Notes: generated from the letters alone by a model not told the origin. Shown: positions 52,721-63,464, counted from the stretch's first letter. The stretch: DNA of 64,000 nucleotides from Prorocentrum cordatum (GCA_963575745.1 CAUYUJ010021704.1:641720-705719), one strand, 5' to 3'. Translations and numbers: made by a program.

Positions 52721-55700
52721 CTAAACACCCGCCGAGGGCCACTCGCGGACCCCAGGCCTGGGAGGGAGGCCCTTGCGCAGCCGCAGCAGGGCAGTGAGCT
52801 GCGCCTTGGTCAGCGCGAAAGGTCCGTGCCTCGCCGCCTCGCACTCCTCCAGAAGTCGCGAGGGCCTGGAGTCAGCGTAGCGCCCGCATATGCTGCAGAA
52901 AGTGATGGCGCCTTTGCGCCACAAACAGTGAGAGGCATGCGGCACATGTCCAGCAATGCCCGTGCCAGGAGGCAAGCGAGAGGGGGGATCAGGCATCCCC
53001 AGAGACCGAAAAAGCTGCTCGTCGATGGGCGGCAGCCCCGCGTACGAGCGCGGCAGCCTGACGCAGACCCGAAGCGCGGGAGCTGCGTCCGCCTCTGGCT
53101 CGACCGCGGGCTCGAGAGGCTCCACACCGTCCCCCCCCCCGTCCTCGACCGCCCCGTCCCCCTCCCACAGATGGCCTCGCTGCTGCAGCTCCACGCGGCA
53201 GGGAGGCGGGCTTGGCGGCGGCCGCAGGGCCGAGCAAGAGGAACGCAGCAGGTGGAGGGCGCGGCTCTGAGAGCGCCTGACCGATCGGCCACAGCTCTTG
53301 CAGCACCAGCCGAAAGCTTTCGGCGCAAAGGCATGCTGGGAACGAGCCGCAAAGCCCGAAAGCAGCTCCTCCCTCCTCTGAGCCCTAGAAACCTTGGGTT
53401 TGGTAACCTCACGGCCAGGGCTCTTGGGGACGGAGGCGGCGGCAGCACAGAGAGTGGCATTGCGGAGCAGGATGGCCTCGGCCTGCTCCACCAGGTCCAA
53501 AGCGCGACGGGCAACGTCTGGATCCAGCTGAGCCTCCTCAGACCGCTCCTCGGCGAGCCCGTCGGCCACCGCATTGAGAAAAATGGCCTCGGGCAGCACA
53601 GAGTGGCCGAGACGCGCAAACTTAGCGGGGTCCTCAGCAAGATGCGAGGGCACGTGCAGGAGGGAGAAGCGGCCCTCGCGGGCGTCAAGCAGCGAGAAAA
53701 GATCGTGCCAAAGGTCCGCGTGCTCGAGCTTGTAGCAGTGGCGGCGTCCGCGCGCTATCGCATTCACGTGATTCACGTGGTCGGAATACAGCTTGAAATC
53801 GGCAGCAGGGTGGACGGCCCTGACGCACTCCACAATGGCCAGGAGCTCAGCGCGGGGCACCGTTTGCACAGGGCCGTCCACCAAGCCCGTGCAGCCAGAA
53901 TCCCAGTCCAGACCTTGGCCGTCGTCAAGGCGAGCAAAGCTCCACGCCACACGGCGTAGCAGGGGCTGAGACGACCAGGCTCCACCTGCACCGTCGGTAG
54001 CGTAGATCCCCCCTGGCAGCGCCCCGACGCCGCAGCGCAGCCAACGATGACCACGCTCGTCGGGGGGAGGCGGGAGGTTCAGCCAGGCGAGGGGCACAAG
54101 CCCGCGGCACCAGAAGACTGGGGAGAGGTCGATCTCCTCCAACGCCTGGCTGCGAAGGTGGTTGGAGGAGACCACGGCCTCAGGAGGGGGAGGCACACCG
54201 ACCGAGCGCGCCCAGTCCCTCTCCATGAAATTGCACATGCATTCCCAGAAACGATGACGGCTGGATTCACGGGAGCGGTGGCAGCGCTGGCACAAGTCGT
54301 CCGTGCGGTAGCCAGCCTGGAAACGACGCTCCTCCGTCCAGTAGCCACCGCATGCAACAAGGCGAACAAGGCTGGCAAGACTGTGCTGGGACTCCTTCTC
54401 CAGCCGTTCCGCCAGTGCAGGCACGTGCTGCCACCAAACGCCCTCCTCCGCCCCACCCCCGTCAAGGTGCTTGGCCGCCTGGCGCCAAACCGCGTTCTCA
54501 GCAGTCTGCTCCAGAGCCGCGAGGAGGCTGGTGACAGGGGCGACGGAGGTGGCGAAGAGCTCCCACTCCTGCCCGTCTGGCTCAACCAGCTTGGACAAGG
54601 ACGGGCACTGCCAGCCAGCTGAAATGACAGAGGCCTGAAAAGCTGATAGCGGGCCGCGCACGAGGTTCCAGCCTCGCGCCACCCGCTCCAGGGACGCGCC
54701 CCATCCTCGCTGGACCTTCGCAGCGAGGCCATCCTCTCCAAGGACTCGAAAGTAGAACGCTCCTACAATGTGCCGCAGGTACCAGATGGGCGGGTCGCGC
54801 CGCGCCCCAAAACTGATGCGAATGGCCACAGTAGCGCACGTGCCGCGCTGAGGACACTTGCTGGCGAGACGCGCCTGACCACGGAGCTGCTTCAGCATGG
54901 TCGGCGCCAGCCCGTGCACCTCGGGCGCCCACACCGACTTCGGCAGGGCATTGGAGACGAAAAGGCGTGAGGCTCGCGGCGCGGATCTGACCAGTCCCGA
55001 AATCTTGAGAGCGGCGCGCCTGCCCTTCATGAAACGCTTCTTGCGCACCTTCACGGAGCGCGAGGCACCGAAAGCTGTGTCGTGGCCGAGGTCGCGGGCA
55101 ACACGAACAGTCCTGAGGCCACCAGCCCCGACCTCGGCCGCCGACGCCCACGCGGGCAGCAAGGCACGGATGGCAGCAGAAGAGGCCATGAGGCCGCACT
55201 TCCCTAGGGAAAACTCGCATCGCAGCCTGCGCAGGCCCGTAAAGAGGGCGCGCAGCACCACTGGAAAGGCCAAGCTGAGCGAGTGCTCAGTGCCGAAAAT
55301 GCGGAAGGCGAGATCGTCGATCCACTCCCTCAGGCGCAACCCTGGCACCGAGGAGTGGGCCGCCTTCAGCGGGGCGTGCAGGTAGGCACGCGCCTGCGAG
55401 ACAGCTTGGCCACAGCCAGCGAGGATGCCTCCGCCAGGCAAGATACCTGTGTGCACCTGGCGCTGGAGGGTGAGGAGGCGAGGACCGAGGTAGACATCAA
55501 GGGCGAGAGCGAGGAGGCGGAGAGGGTAGCCTAAATCCTGGGCCGCCGCCGCCAAGTCAGGCAGGGACACCAGGTCGTAGAACTTCCGAAGGTCGAGCAG
55601 TCCGCCCGCCACCTCGAAACCTCCAAGGAGCGCAAGCTCCCCCTCCAGCTCGTCCAACCACCCCGCAAGATCGGCCGAGCCGCCCACTGTCTTGTCCCAG

Positions 55701-55942
55701 GCCCCGTGCTGGTCACGGTCCCAGGCGCCTATCTCTGGCTTCCTGATGCGGCATAGCAACACGTAACTGAAATTGAGCAAGGCGATGGGCCTCAGGCCTC
55801 CATCCTCCTTGTCCAGCAAGGCGATGAGGTTGAACAAATCTTGAAAGGGCACTGTGGCCTCGCGCTCGATGGCCGTCAGAAGGGCCGCGAGCGCAGCGAT
55901 GGCAGACGGCGGCGCATCCTTGACCAGGCGAGGCGGCATCAT
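52721..55942 (-). pseudogene. LINE ORF2, reverse transcriptase, RNase H and Cys motifs
   Basis: These 1073 codons make element cDNA by target-primed reverse transcription. RT blocks are FQDLFNLIALLDKEDGGLRP then IALLNFSYVLL (about residues 35-65), LLDLRKFYDLVSL (motif A), GCGQAVSQARAYLH (motif B) and REWIDDLAFRIFG (motif C, WIDD instead of YADD, with both Asp kept). A RNase H domain follows with GIYATDGAGGAW, VPRAELLAIVECV, KLYSDHVNHVNAIA and LNAVADGLAEE, the expected D-E-D-D set. CQRCHRSRESSRHRFWEC lies before RNase H. CCKSCGRSVRRSQSRALH and FCSICGRYADSRPS lie near the end. The frame starts with an ATG (55942) overlapping the endonuclease stop, but it more likely continues that ORF after a lost G in a G-run. 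Confidence 0.85.
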
Positions 55943-57671
55943 GTCAATCCCCTCCCCCGACGATCAGGAACGGTCTTTAACGCCCCCCTCACCTGGTCAG
56001 GAGAGACTGGCTCGAAGCAGGCTGACGAGAGAGCAGCACGGCGGATCCTCGCGAGGGCCTCCAACGCCTCGGGCCGCGAATGCTTGCACCAGATTGCGTG
56101 CCACGCGGCGCCTTCCGCCTCCAGCACGGCAGCGGGCGTGGAGGCAGGCTCTCCGTCCCAGACAGGCTCGGCGCGGCAGATAGCGGGTGGATCGCGGAGG
56201 AGCCTATGGGCTTTGCTAGCAGAACCCGCCAAAGCGTCGGACAACCAGGAGCGCCAGCGCGCACGGGCCGCCGCAGCCGCACGCTGGGCAGCCTGGACTC
56301 CCTGCTCCTTAGCCTCCTCCGCGATCTGCTGAAGGCTGTCGAGCGACAACGAGCGAAGCTGGCGGAGCCACGAGATCCAACGCTCAAGGATCGCTTTCTC
56401 CACCGCGTCGTTCGGATCGAAAGGCGGGGGCAGCTGGAGGGCCTCAAGCCCGCGCATCGTGCTCCAGAACTGCTCACCACATCGGGCGCGCGGAGTAGAC
56501 GGCTCGGATGGGTCCGCCTCGGGATCAGCCAAACGCAGAAGCAAGGTGGCCTGCACAGCGAGGGCCTGCCAAAAACGGGCATGGCGGTCAGCGAGAGGAG
56601 GGCCGTCGCTAGCACGAGGCACGATGGGAACGTACTTGAGGCGAGGCTGCTGGCACCGTCCTACGTACAGAGGCCACTGCGAGCGAGGGATTCCTTTTTT
56701 GGCGCAGTGCACAAACTCCAGAGCTAGGGCCCACTCCCCGAGCTGGCTTCCGAGCAGAAGGGCAGTCTGCGGCACATCGTGATCGGCAATGGCGAGGCTA
56801 GCCGCCTCAAAGTTAGAGGTAAAACGGGCAGAGGAGCGCTGGCGAAAGGCTCGGGCCTCAGAGAGGGCGACGTCCCAGTCCAGGTCGTAGCTCTCATTGG
56901 AGGCGACACAGATGTCCAGCGCCTTCGGCATGACCACGCACCAGCCCCTGAGCGACCTCGGGTTGGCCAGGATGTTGTAGGAGAGCGCGAGGTGGGTGCC
57001 CCACGGGGCCGAGACGTCGACCCCTGCAAAATGCACAGCCGACACGAAGAAGGACGAGACCAAGGCGAAGTCGATGGCACGCCCCGCGCCCCTGCCGCCA
57101 GTACACGTGACCTGCAGACCCGAACGCACCTCGACCAGGCCGAGCGCCGCCATGAAGCCAGTCGTCGCCAGCTCGCTGGACACAGACTGCCAGTCCCCAA
57201 CGATGAAGAGAGGGCCCGCCAACTGGCCGAGCCGAGCACCCACTTGAGAAAGCAACTTGAGGTTGCGGCCGCCCAACTCATCGCCCGAGACCATGTAGAT
57301 CGGAACGATGGTGAGCGTGACGCGGCGCAGCCTGAGGGTAGCCACGCACCAGCGCGAACAGGAACTTGATGTCCAGCCTCCGTTCGCCTCGAGGCACAGC
57401 GAGGCGAGCCCAAGTCGGGCACGGGCGAAGATCACCACCCCCGCCGACGTGGAAGAGGCTTCCGTGGCGTCGGCCTCTCCGCCAACCGCCTTCCAGCCCA
57501 GCCGCCTCGCGGCCGCGCACATCTGGGTATACTTAACACCCCGCACCCTGGTCTCAACCAAGACCACCACGTCTGCAGGCGTCTCCGCCAGCCAGCGCTC
57601 CGCCTGGGGCCCCCAGCACGAGATGTTCCCGTACACCAGCCTCAGGGAGCGGCCCTCGACGTCGGAGACCA
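55939..57671 (-). pseudogene. LINE ORF2, apurinic-type endonuclease and start of RT region
   Basis: The frame is open far upstream into ORF1 sequence (to the ATG at 58887 directly after the spliced leader), but protein-like sequence begins near 57671 with GGSLVSDVEGRSLRLVYGN. Endonuclease motifs are YGNISCWG (Asn), VVVLVETRV (Glu), FIVGDWQSV (Asp; the usual GDFN is GDWQ), GRAIDFALVSS (Asp) and WGTHLALSY (His; the usual SDH is GTH). The SDH change would weaken catalysis by the classical model, so it may be a lineage variant. The C-terminal part (LRQLRSLSLDSLQQIAEEAK and others) links to RT. The frame stops at 55939 beside a G-run. Confidence 0.75.
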
Positions 57672-57673
57672 GG

Positions 57674-58765
57674 CTACCCCCGCGGGGGGGCCGCTGCCGC
57701 CGCCTCCTGCTTGGCAGCTGCGCGGGCCGCGCTGGCGGCGCGGACGGCCTCCCGGCGCCGCTCGGCCTCCAGCTCGGCGGCCTCAGCGGGCGTGGGCGAG
57801 GCGTCAGGCGCCGCTGGGCCAGGAGGCTCCTGGCTGGCCGCCGCCGCCGCGCCTGCAGGGGGGCTGGCCGCCGCTGCAGGAGGGGCCGACGGCTGCTGGA
57901 CTGCAACGCCCTGGCCGTCCTCCGCCTTGCGCTTCTTCTGAATCTGGTTAACGTAGGAGACGTACTCGGACTGGAGCTTCGTGGCCTGCTCGGCGACACC
58001 CGAGAAAGCCTTGCGGAGGAGCTCCGTGGCAGCGATGCGCTGCTGCTCGGCGAACTTGCTGAACTTCGCTCGGTCCTCGTCCGAGAAGGCGGGGCCCGTG
58101 ACGTCGATGGATTCGCCGAAGTCCAGCCGCACCGAGTCTGGGTCCTCCAACAGCGCGCCGATGTGCAGCACCGAACCCGACGATGGCGGCGCCGCCTCGG
58201 GCACTGGGAGGACCCGCGCAGCGAGGTTGCGGGCCGCGAGCTCGACGGCCTGCTGGGCCTCCTCCTCCTTCTTGATAGCTTCGTCGACCTTCTTGTCGGC
58301 AGCAGCGATCTGCTCCTCGAGGCGGAGGCGAGCGTCAATGGCCTGCTGGACCGCGCGGGTGGCAGCACGCTTCTTGGCCTCGGCGGAGCTGATCTCGGCC
58401 TCGCCGAGGGGCAACGGTGGGGGAGGATCAGGCTTGATCTTGAGGGTGGCGAGCAGCTCGGCTGCGGCGGCGGGGGGCAGCAGTGCGGCCGCCTTCCTGG
58501 CCGCTGCCACTGCCGCGGGGTCCACACCAGACGCGCCGCCGCCGCCGCCGCTGGGAGCTCCGTTGCCCCCTCCTGCAACACCCTTCCCACCATCATTAGG
58601 TCGCATGGCCGTGCCGCAACCCACGCAGAAGCCGCGGCGAGCCAACAAACGATCGTACGTCCAATGCCCGCACGTGCAGTACGTGTACGACTGGAACTTC
58701 TTCCCCTTCTTTCCTCCGCCGACGCTGGTCCAGCCATCCTCAGTGCGCCAAGGCGGGGGGACCAT
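57674..58765 (-). CDS. LINE ORF1, zinc-ribbon and coiled-coil RNA-binding-type protein
   Basis: ATG at 58765 opens MVPPPWRTEDGWTSVGGGKK, and the 363-codon frame ends at 57674. A zinc-ribbon-like pattern CTCGHWTYDRLLARRGFCVGCG (two CxxC or CxC pairs) lies at residues ~30-55, then a Gly-rich linker. A Lys/Glu/Ala coiled coil follows (DARLRLEEQIAAADKKVDEA and neighbours), with a helical block SDEDRAKFSKFAEQQRIAAT. The C-terminus is Ala/Pro-rich with charged helices. ORF1 proteins of non-LTR elements coat the RNA. ORF2 is in the +1 phase, and a C7 run (57684-57690 on the plus strand as G7) is the likely slip or recoding site between them. Confidence 0.75.
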   Translation of the reverse strand: MVPPPWRTEDGWTSVGGGKKGKKFQSYTYCTCGHWTYDRLLARRGFCVGCGTAMRPNDGGKGVAGGGNGAPSGGGGGASGVDPAAVAAARKAAALLPPAAAAELLATLKIKPDPPPPLPLGEAEISSAEAKKRAATRAVQQAIDARLRLEEQIAAADKKVDEAIKKEEEAQQAVELAARNLAARVLPVPEAAPPSSGSVLHIGALLEDPDSVRLDFGESIDVTGPAFSDEDRAKFSKFAEQQRIAATELLRKAFSGVAEQATKLQSEYVSYVNQIQKKRKAEDGQGVAVQQPSAPPAAAASPPAGAAAAASQEPPGPAAPDASPTPAEAAELEAERRREAVRAASAARAAAKQEAAAAAPPRG

Positions 58766-58887
58766 GGCGAGAGCAGCGCGGGAGAGACTGGAAGAGCAGG
58801 CGCCCAACTCCTGCAGTGAAGGCGCGGAACAACGTAGTCTGGCCGCGGACTAGCGGTATCCGTTTTGGCCCCAAGGGAACCTGGCAT

Positions 58888-58909
58888 CTTGAGCCAAAAT
58901 GGCTACGGA
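58888..58909 (-). other. dinoflagellate spliced leader (DinoSL) sequence at the LINE 5' end
   Basis: All 21 fixed positions of the published DinoSL (which ends GCCATTTTGGCTCAAG) match, with T at the degenerate first base. It is followed at once by ATGCCAGG and preceded by the target-site duplication, so it marks the exact 5' end of the copied mRNA. Confidence 0.95.
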
Positions 58910-58923
58910 CGAGGAAGGAGAGG
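58909..58923. repeat. target-site duplication, right (15 bp)
   Basis: ACGAGGAAGGAGAGG, identical to 52621-52635. Its first base is shared with the spliced leader, so the exact border is ambiguous by 1-3 bases. A (GGA)n tract follows to about 59000. Confidence 0.85.
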
Positions 58924-59135
58924 AGGAGGAGGAGGAGGAGGAGGAGGAGGAGGAGGAGGAGGAGGAGGAGGGGGACAAGGAGGAGGGGGACGAGGAGGAT
59001 GGGATGGCCCACTACGCCGCCGCCCCATAGGATGCGGCGCGCTGGCTGCTGAGGACGCTCCGCGGGCGCCTGCGGCGTACACCCTCCGAGCCGAGGACGG
59101 GTCGGTCCGCGCGCTGGTGTAAAACGCGCGCGCGC

Positions 59136-59217
59136 GGCGGTGCACCGCCTGGCGGTGGGCCGCCTGTTGTAAAAAATAACGTTCGCGCGGCGGTAGCCCG
59201 CCTGGCGGCATCCCGCC
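59136..59217. repeat. cluster of four GGCGG-N4-CCGCC palindromes
   Basis: Copies start at 59136 (core TGCA), 59151 (TGGG), 59189 (TAGC) and 59204 (CATC). Two pairs are placed head to tail with only one base between, 53 bp apart. The stem is invariant while all four cores differ. Confidence 0.9.
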
Positions 59218-59460
59218 TGGGGAAAAGGAGGGACGGAGAGGAGGGGGGCGGGAGCGGGGCCCCGCAGGCTGCACGGATCGATGGCGACGCCGACGCGTTT
59301 TTGAAAGCGCCCCCGCCCCCCATTTTCCATACGAAAAACCAGACATACCGGACCTCTAAATTAGATATAAGTTACTTATAAGTAAGATATACGTAAACTA
59401 GTTTTGATGAAGATGGTAGATATAAGTAAGAAGAATTAACATACATACAGCATGTAACCC

Positions 59461-60330
59461 ATGTCAACGCCATCACCAAAGGGGCGCTCAAATACCCATC
59501 CGGCGGCATACCCATCCAGCGCCGGATGGGTAGGGGAACCCAGCCGGCACCCGGCAAATATACCCATCCGGCGGCCGCTGGATGGGTAGGGGTACCCAGC
59601 CGGCACCCGGCAGATACCCATCCGGCGGCAGCCTCGAGAGGGGGGGGGCGCTCAGATACCCATCCGGCGGCATACCCATCCGGCGCTGGATGGGTAAGGG
59701 TACCCAGCCGGCACCTCGCAGATACCCATCCGGCAGCCGCTGGATGGGTAAAGGTACCCAGCCGGCACCCGGCAGGTACCCATCCGGCGGCAGCCCTGAG
59801 GGGGGGGGGGCGCTCAGATACCCATCCGGCGGCATACCCATCCGGCGCTGGATGGGTAGGGGAACCCAGCCGGCACCCGGCAAATACCCATCCGGCGGCC
59901 GCTGGATGGGTAGGGGTACCCAGCCGGCACCCGGCAGATACCCATCTGGCGGCAGCCCTGAGGGGGGTGGGGCTCATCCGGCGGCATACCCATGCGGCGC
60001 TGGATGGGTAGGGGTACCCAGCCGGCACCCGGCAGATAGCCATCCGGCGGCCGCTGGATGGGTATGGGTACCCAGCCGGCACCCGGCAAATACCCATCTG
60101 GCGGCAGCCCGGAGGGGGAGGAGCGCTCAGATACCCATCCAGCGGCATTCCCATCCGGCGCTGGATGGGTAGGGGTACCCAGACGGCACCCGGCAAATAT
60201 ACCCATCCGGCAGCCGCTGGATACGTAGGGGTACCCGGCCGGCACCCGGCAGATACCTATCTGGCGGCAGGGGGGGAGGCGCTCAGATATCTATCCGGCG
60301 GCATGCCCATCCGTCACTGGATGGGTGTCG
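59461..60330. repeat. palindromic satellite array, copy 2, ~157-bp unit
   Basis: It opens with the 21-bp border (59461-59481) and then repeats units marked by GCGCTCAGATACC at 59649, 59810, (59967, degenerate), 60123 and 60279. Each unit has the palindrome TACCCATCC-GGCGCT-GGATGGGTA and a second with a CGGCCG-type centre. The family matches 22427-23013 on the same strand. Translated repeats are not genes. Confidence 0.93.
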
Positions 60331-60642
60331 CCGTCGCAGTCACCGTCGCCGTCGCCGTCGTCGTCGTCGTCGTCGACCCCGCGCGCTTCTCCCTGTCCAC
60401 TTCTTCCTCATCCTGGGGTTCGGCTCCTTTTTCGGAGGAGAGGAGACAGATACGGGTGGAGAAGTCGGATACGGAGGAGAAGGAGGAGGGGGAGGACCGA
60501 TATCCGCTCGAAATCGATGCCTGGACGTCCTCTGGGTTACATCCTACGCAGTTTTCATCCCAGAGCTCCTTCCGCCAGAATCTCCCTTCGCCGCTCCCCT
60601 CCGCCCCCCCTTCCCCAGGCCAGCCCGCGGGCCCAGCGGCCG

Positions 60643-60674
<32 letters not shown>

Positions 60675-60880
60675 CGCCGTCGTCGCCGTCGCCGCCGTCG
60701 TCGCCGTCGCCGCCGTCTTCTTCGTCGTCGTCGTCGGCGTCTTCTTCGTCGTCGTCGGCCGCGGCGACGGCGTCTCCCCGTAGTCGTCGTCGCGGTCCTG
60801 GTCGTCGTCGTCGCCTTTATGGGCGTCGTCCGTCGTCGTCGCCGTCGTCCCCGTCCTCTGTGGCGTCGCCACCCGTGACC
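60331..60880. repeat. GTC/GTCGCC microsatellite-rich region
   Basis: (GTC)n and GTCGCC repeats occur at 60335-60380 and 60645-60860, with non-repetitive C/T-rich sequence between. No gene is seen. Confidence 0.8.
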
Positions 60881-60929
60881 GCCTTGTTTCCGTGGCCCGC
60901 CGGGTGCCCATCAGCGTGCTTCGCAAAGG

Positions 60930-62070
60930 CGAGACTCTAACGGGCGGGTCGGGTCGGGCAGGCGGGACCCTGACGGGCGGGTCGGGTCGGGCGGGCGGGA
61001 CATTAAAACAAAGCGCATCATCGGCCAAGCACGGGTGAACCCTAACGGGCGGGTCGGTTCGGGCGGGCGGACCATAAATGGCGGGTCGGGCCGGGTCGGG
61101 CGGGACCGTAACGGGCGGGTCGCGGGGTCGGGCACGAGAAGGCGAGGGTCGAGAAGGCGAGACATGAAAGTAGGGCGCATCAGGCGGGGCGGGCTGGGCA
61201 GGCGGACCCTAACGGGCGGGTCGGGTCGGGTCGAGCGGGCGAGACCCTAACGGGCGGGTCCGGTCGAGAGGGCGGGACAGTAAAATACGGCGCGTCATCG
61301 GCCACGCATTGGTGAACTCTAACGGACGGGACGGGTCGGGCGGGCAGGACCCTAACGGGCGGGTCGGGTCGGGCGGGCGGGACATTAAAACAAAGCGCAT
61401 CATCGGCCACGCACACATGTATTCTAACGGGCGAGTCGGGTCGGGCGGGCGGGACCCTAACGGGCGAGTCGGGTCGGGCGGGCGGACCCTAACGGGCGGG
61501 TCGGGTCGGGTCGGGCGGGACATTACAATAGGACGCTTCGTTGAGCAGGCACGCGCGTACCCCTAACAGGCGGGTCGGGTCGGGTCGGGCGGGCGAGACC
61601 CTAACGGGTGGGTCGGGTCGAGAAAGCGAGACATTAAAGTAGGGCGCATCATCGCCCAGACACGGGTGAGCTCAAACAGGCGGGGCGGGTCGGGCAGGCG
61701 GAACCCTAACGGGCGCGGTCGGGCGGGCGGGACACTAAAGCAAGGCGCATCATCGGCCACGCACGCGTGTACCCTAACGGGCGGGTCCGGTCGGGCGGGC
61801 GGGACCCTCAAGGGCTGGTCGGGTTGGGATGGCGGGACATTACTGTAAAGTAGAGCGCATCATCGGCCAGGCACAGGTGAATCTTAACGGGCGGGTCGGG
61901 TCGGGCGGGCGGGTCCCTGACGGGCAGGTCGGATCGGGCGGGCGGGACATTAAAGGAGGGCGCGTCATTGAACAAGCACGCGTGTACCCTAACGGGCGGG
62001 TCGGGTCGGGTCGGGCGGGCGGGACCTTAACGGGCGGGTCGGGTCGGGTCATCTCGGGCACGGCCCTGAC
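60930..62070. repeat. G-rich minisatellite (TAACGGGCGGGTCGGGTCGGG)
   Basis: Tandem units of ~20-35 bp (CTAACGGGCGGGTCGGGTCG, GGCGGGCGGGAC) alternate with a longer spacer containing AAAGCGCATCATCGGCCACG. The spacer recurs about every 100-140 bp (61006, 61168, 61270, 61384, 61527, 61636, 61735, 61848 and 61952). The plus strand has many closely spaced GGG runs. No gene is seen. Confidence 0.92.
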
Positions 62071-62289
62071 CAGCGGGTCGGGCGCAAACGAAAATGGCCA
62101 TGACTCTGGATTTCGGACGAGTGGGTGGGGCGGGCAACTCCGACGGGCAGGCGTGGTCGGGCGGGCGCGTCGGGCGGGAGGGACATGAAAGTGTGGCACA
62201 CTTTGGGTGTGACCATGACTCCGGCGAACGGGCTGGCTCAGGCGGGCAAGCAAAAACGAGCGAGTCGGGCGAGCGGAGAGGCGGCGGAC

Positions 62290-62408
62290 CAGGCGGTGAC
62301 AACGACGACGTCGATGATGACGACGACGAGGGTGACGACGACGACGATGACGACGACGACGACGCCGACGACGGCGACGACGACGACGACGAGGAGGACG
62401 ACGACTGA

Positions 62409-62485
<77 letters not shown>

Positions 62486-62520
62486 GGGCGGCAACGACGA
62501 CGACGACGACAGCGATTACC
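62290..62520. repeat. (GAC)n microsatellite
   Basis: A nearly perfect GAC repeat (densest at 62405-62485) with short interruptions. Poly-Asp and poly-Thr frames across it are artefacts. Confidence 0.93.
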
Positions 62521-63460
62521 AAGGCGACGACTGCGACCGCGACCCTAAAATGCCAACAGGCCAGTCGGGCGGGCGGACCTTAACGGGCACGCCGGGCGGA
62601 TGACGTAACGGGCGAGTCGGGCGGGAGGACGCTCGCGGGCGGGCGGGTCGGACATCCACGGGAGCGACGACGACGAGGGCGACGACGACGAGGATGCTGA
62701 TGACGAGGAGGGCGACGAAGACGACGACCAAAACGACAACGTCGCTCCCCACCTCCACGTGCACTCATCCTTCTACTCTGCTCCTCTTCCTCCTCCTCCT
62801 CTTCCTCCTCGTCCTCCTCCTCATGTCCATATCCCCCCCCACTGCATATCATCCTCTGGCGAACCGGCCGTCTGCCGCTCTGCGGGGAGAGGATAAGGAG
62901 GGGGCTGAAGAAGTGGCGGGTGGGAGAGAGTGGAACTGACGAGCAGGGGGGGGGGAGGATGGGCGTGGAGATGATGAGGAGGAGGAGGCGCAAAAAAAAG
63001 AGTGCGACGACGCAGGGGGGCAGAGGAGCGAGGGACTACGAAAGAGGATCGATCTTACGGGTCTGGGCGGCCGGGTACGGTCTGGCTGTCTGGACATTGA
63101 AGTGTGAGGCCCCTGACCACTACTTGGGCGGGCGAATTGGCGGGGGGTCAGGCCGGGCGGCTGGACATGTAGCTCCGTCGATTCGGACCACTACTCGAAT
63201 GGGCGAGTCTTGTCGGGCGGGCGCGAGACATTCAAGTGCAGGCCCTCCTCGCGTAGGACCACTACTCGGACGGGCCAGCGCGCGGGTCCGGCCCAGCGGG
63301 CGGGACATTAGTGTGTAGAGGCTCACTCAAGCATGTTTTTTTAGCGCCACCGCAACAAAATGACGCCGTCCCCGAGCCAGCGCGCGGCGTGAGGAACATG
63401 AGTGCAATTCCATGCAAGGTACAAGGCGGGAAGGCAGATCGAAATAAACGCGTGCTTCGC
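62521..63460. other. low-complexity G/C-rich sequence without a gene
   Basis: It holds further GACGAC tracts (62660-62740), a C/T-rich block (62760-62830), purine-rich DNA, and weak echoes of the GGGCGGGAC minisatellite (63120-63310). I see no coding signal. Confidence 0.5.
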
Positions 63461-63464
63461 GGAG

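Larger units (their letters stand above)
52636..58909 (-). mobile_element. near full-length LINE retrotransposon with spliced leader at its 5' end
   Basis: On the minus strand the insertion starts with a complete DinoSL (58888-58909). It carries an RNA-binding ORF1, an endonuclease region, a reverse transcriptase with RNase H and terminal zinc-finger-like Cys motifs, and ends TGCAAAA at 52636. It is flanked by 15-bp direct repeats. The 6.27-kb length and domain order are those of a non-LTR element. The spliced leader shows that the template was a trans-spliced mRNA. Two frame changes fall in homopolymer runs (57684-57690 and about 55951-55960), so the element may be young apart from these slips. 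Confidence 0.92.

Noticed and set aside
55939-58887. 982-codon frame starting at the ATG right after the spliced leader as the true protein
   Set aside because: Its first ~400 codons are Arg/Pro/Ser-rich shadow of ORF1, which has clear zinc-ribbon and coiled-coil features. Only the part from about 57671 is protein-like in this frame.
59372-60196. 274-codon minus-strand frame in the second satellite
   Set aside because: Translation of the satellite only.
60930-61560. Telomeric repeat (CCCTAA-like motifs)
   Set aside because: The unit is CCTAACGGGCGGG with long variable spacers, not a short telomeric repeat. It is a minisatellite.
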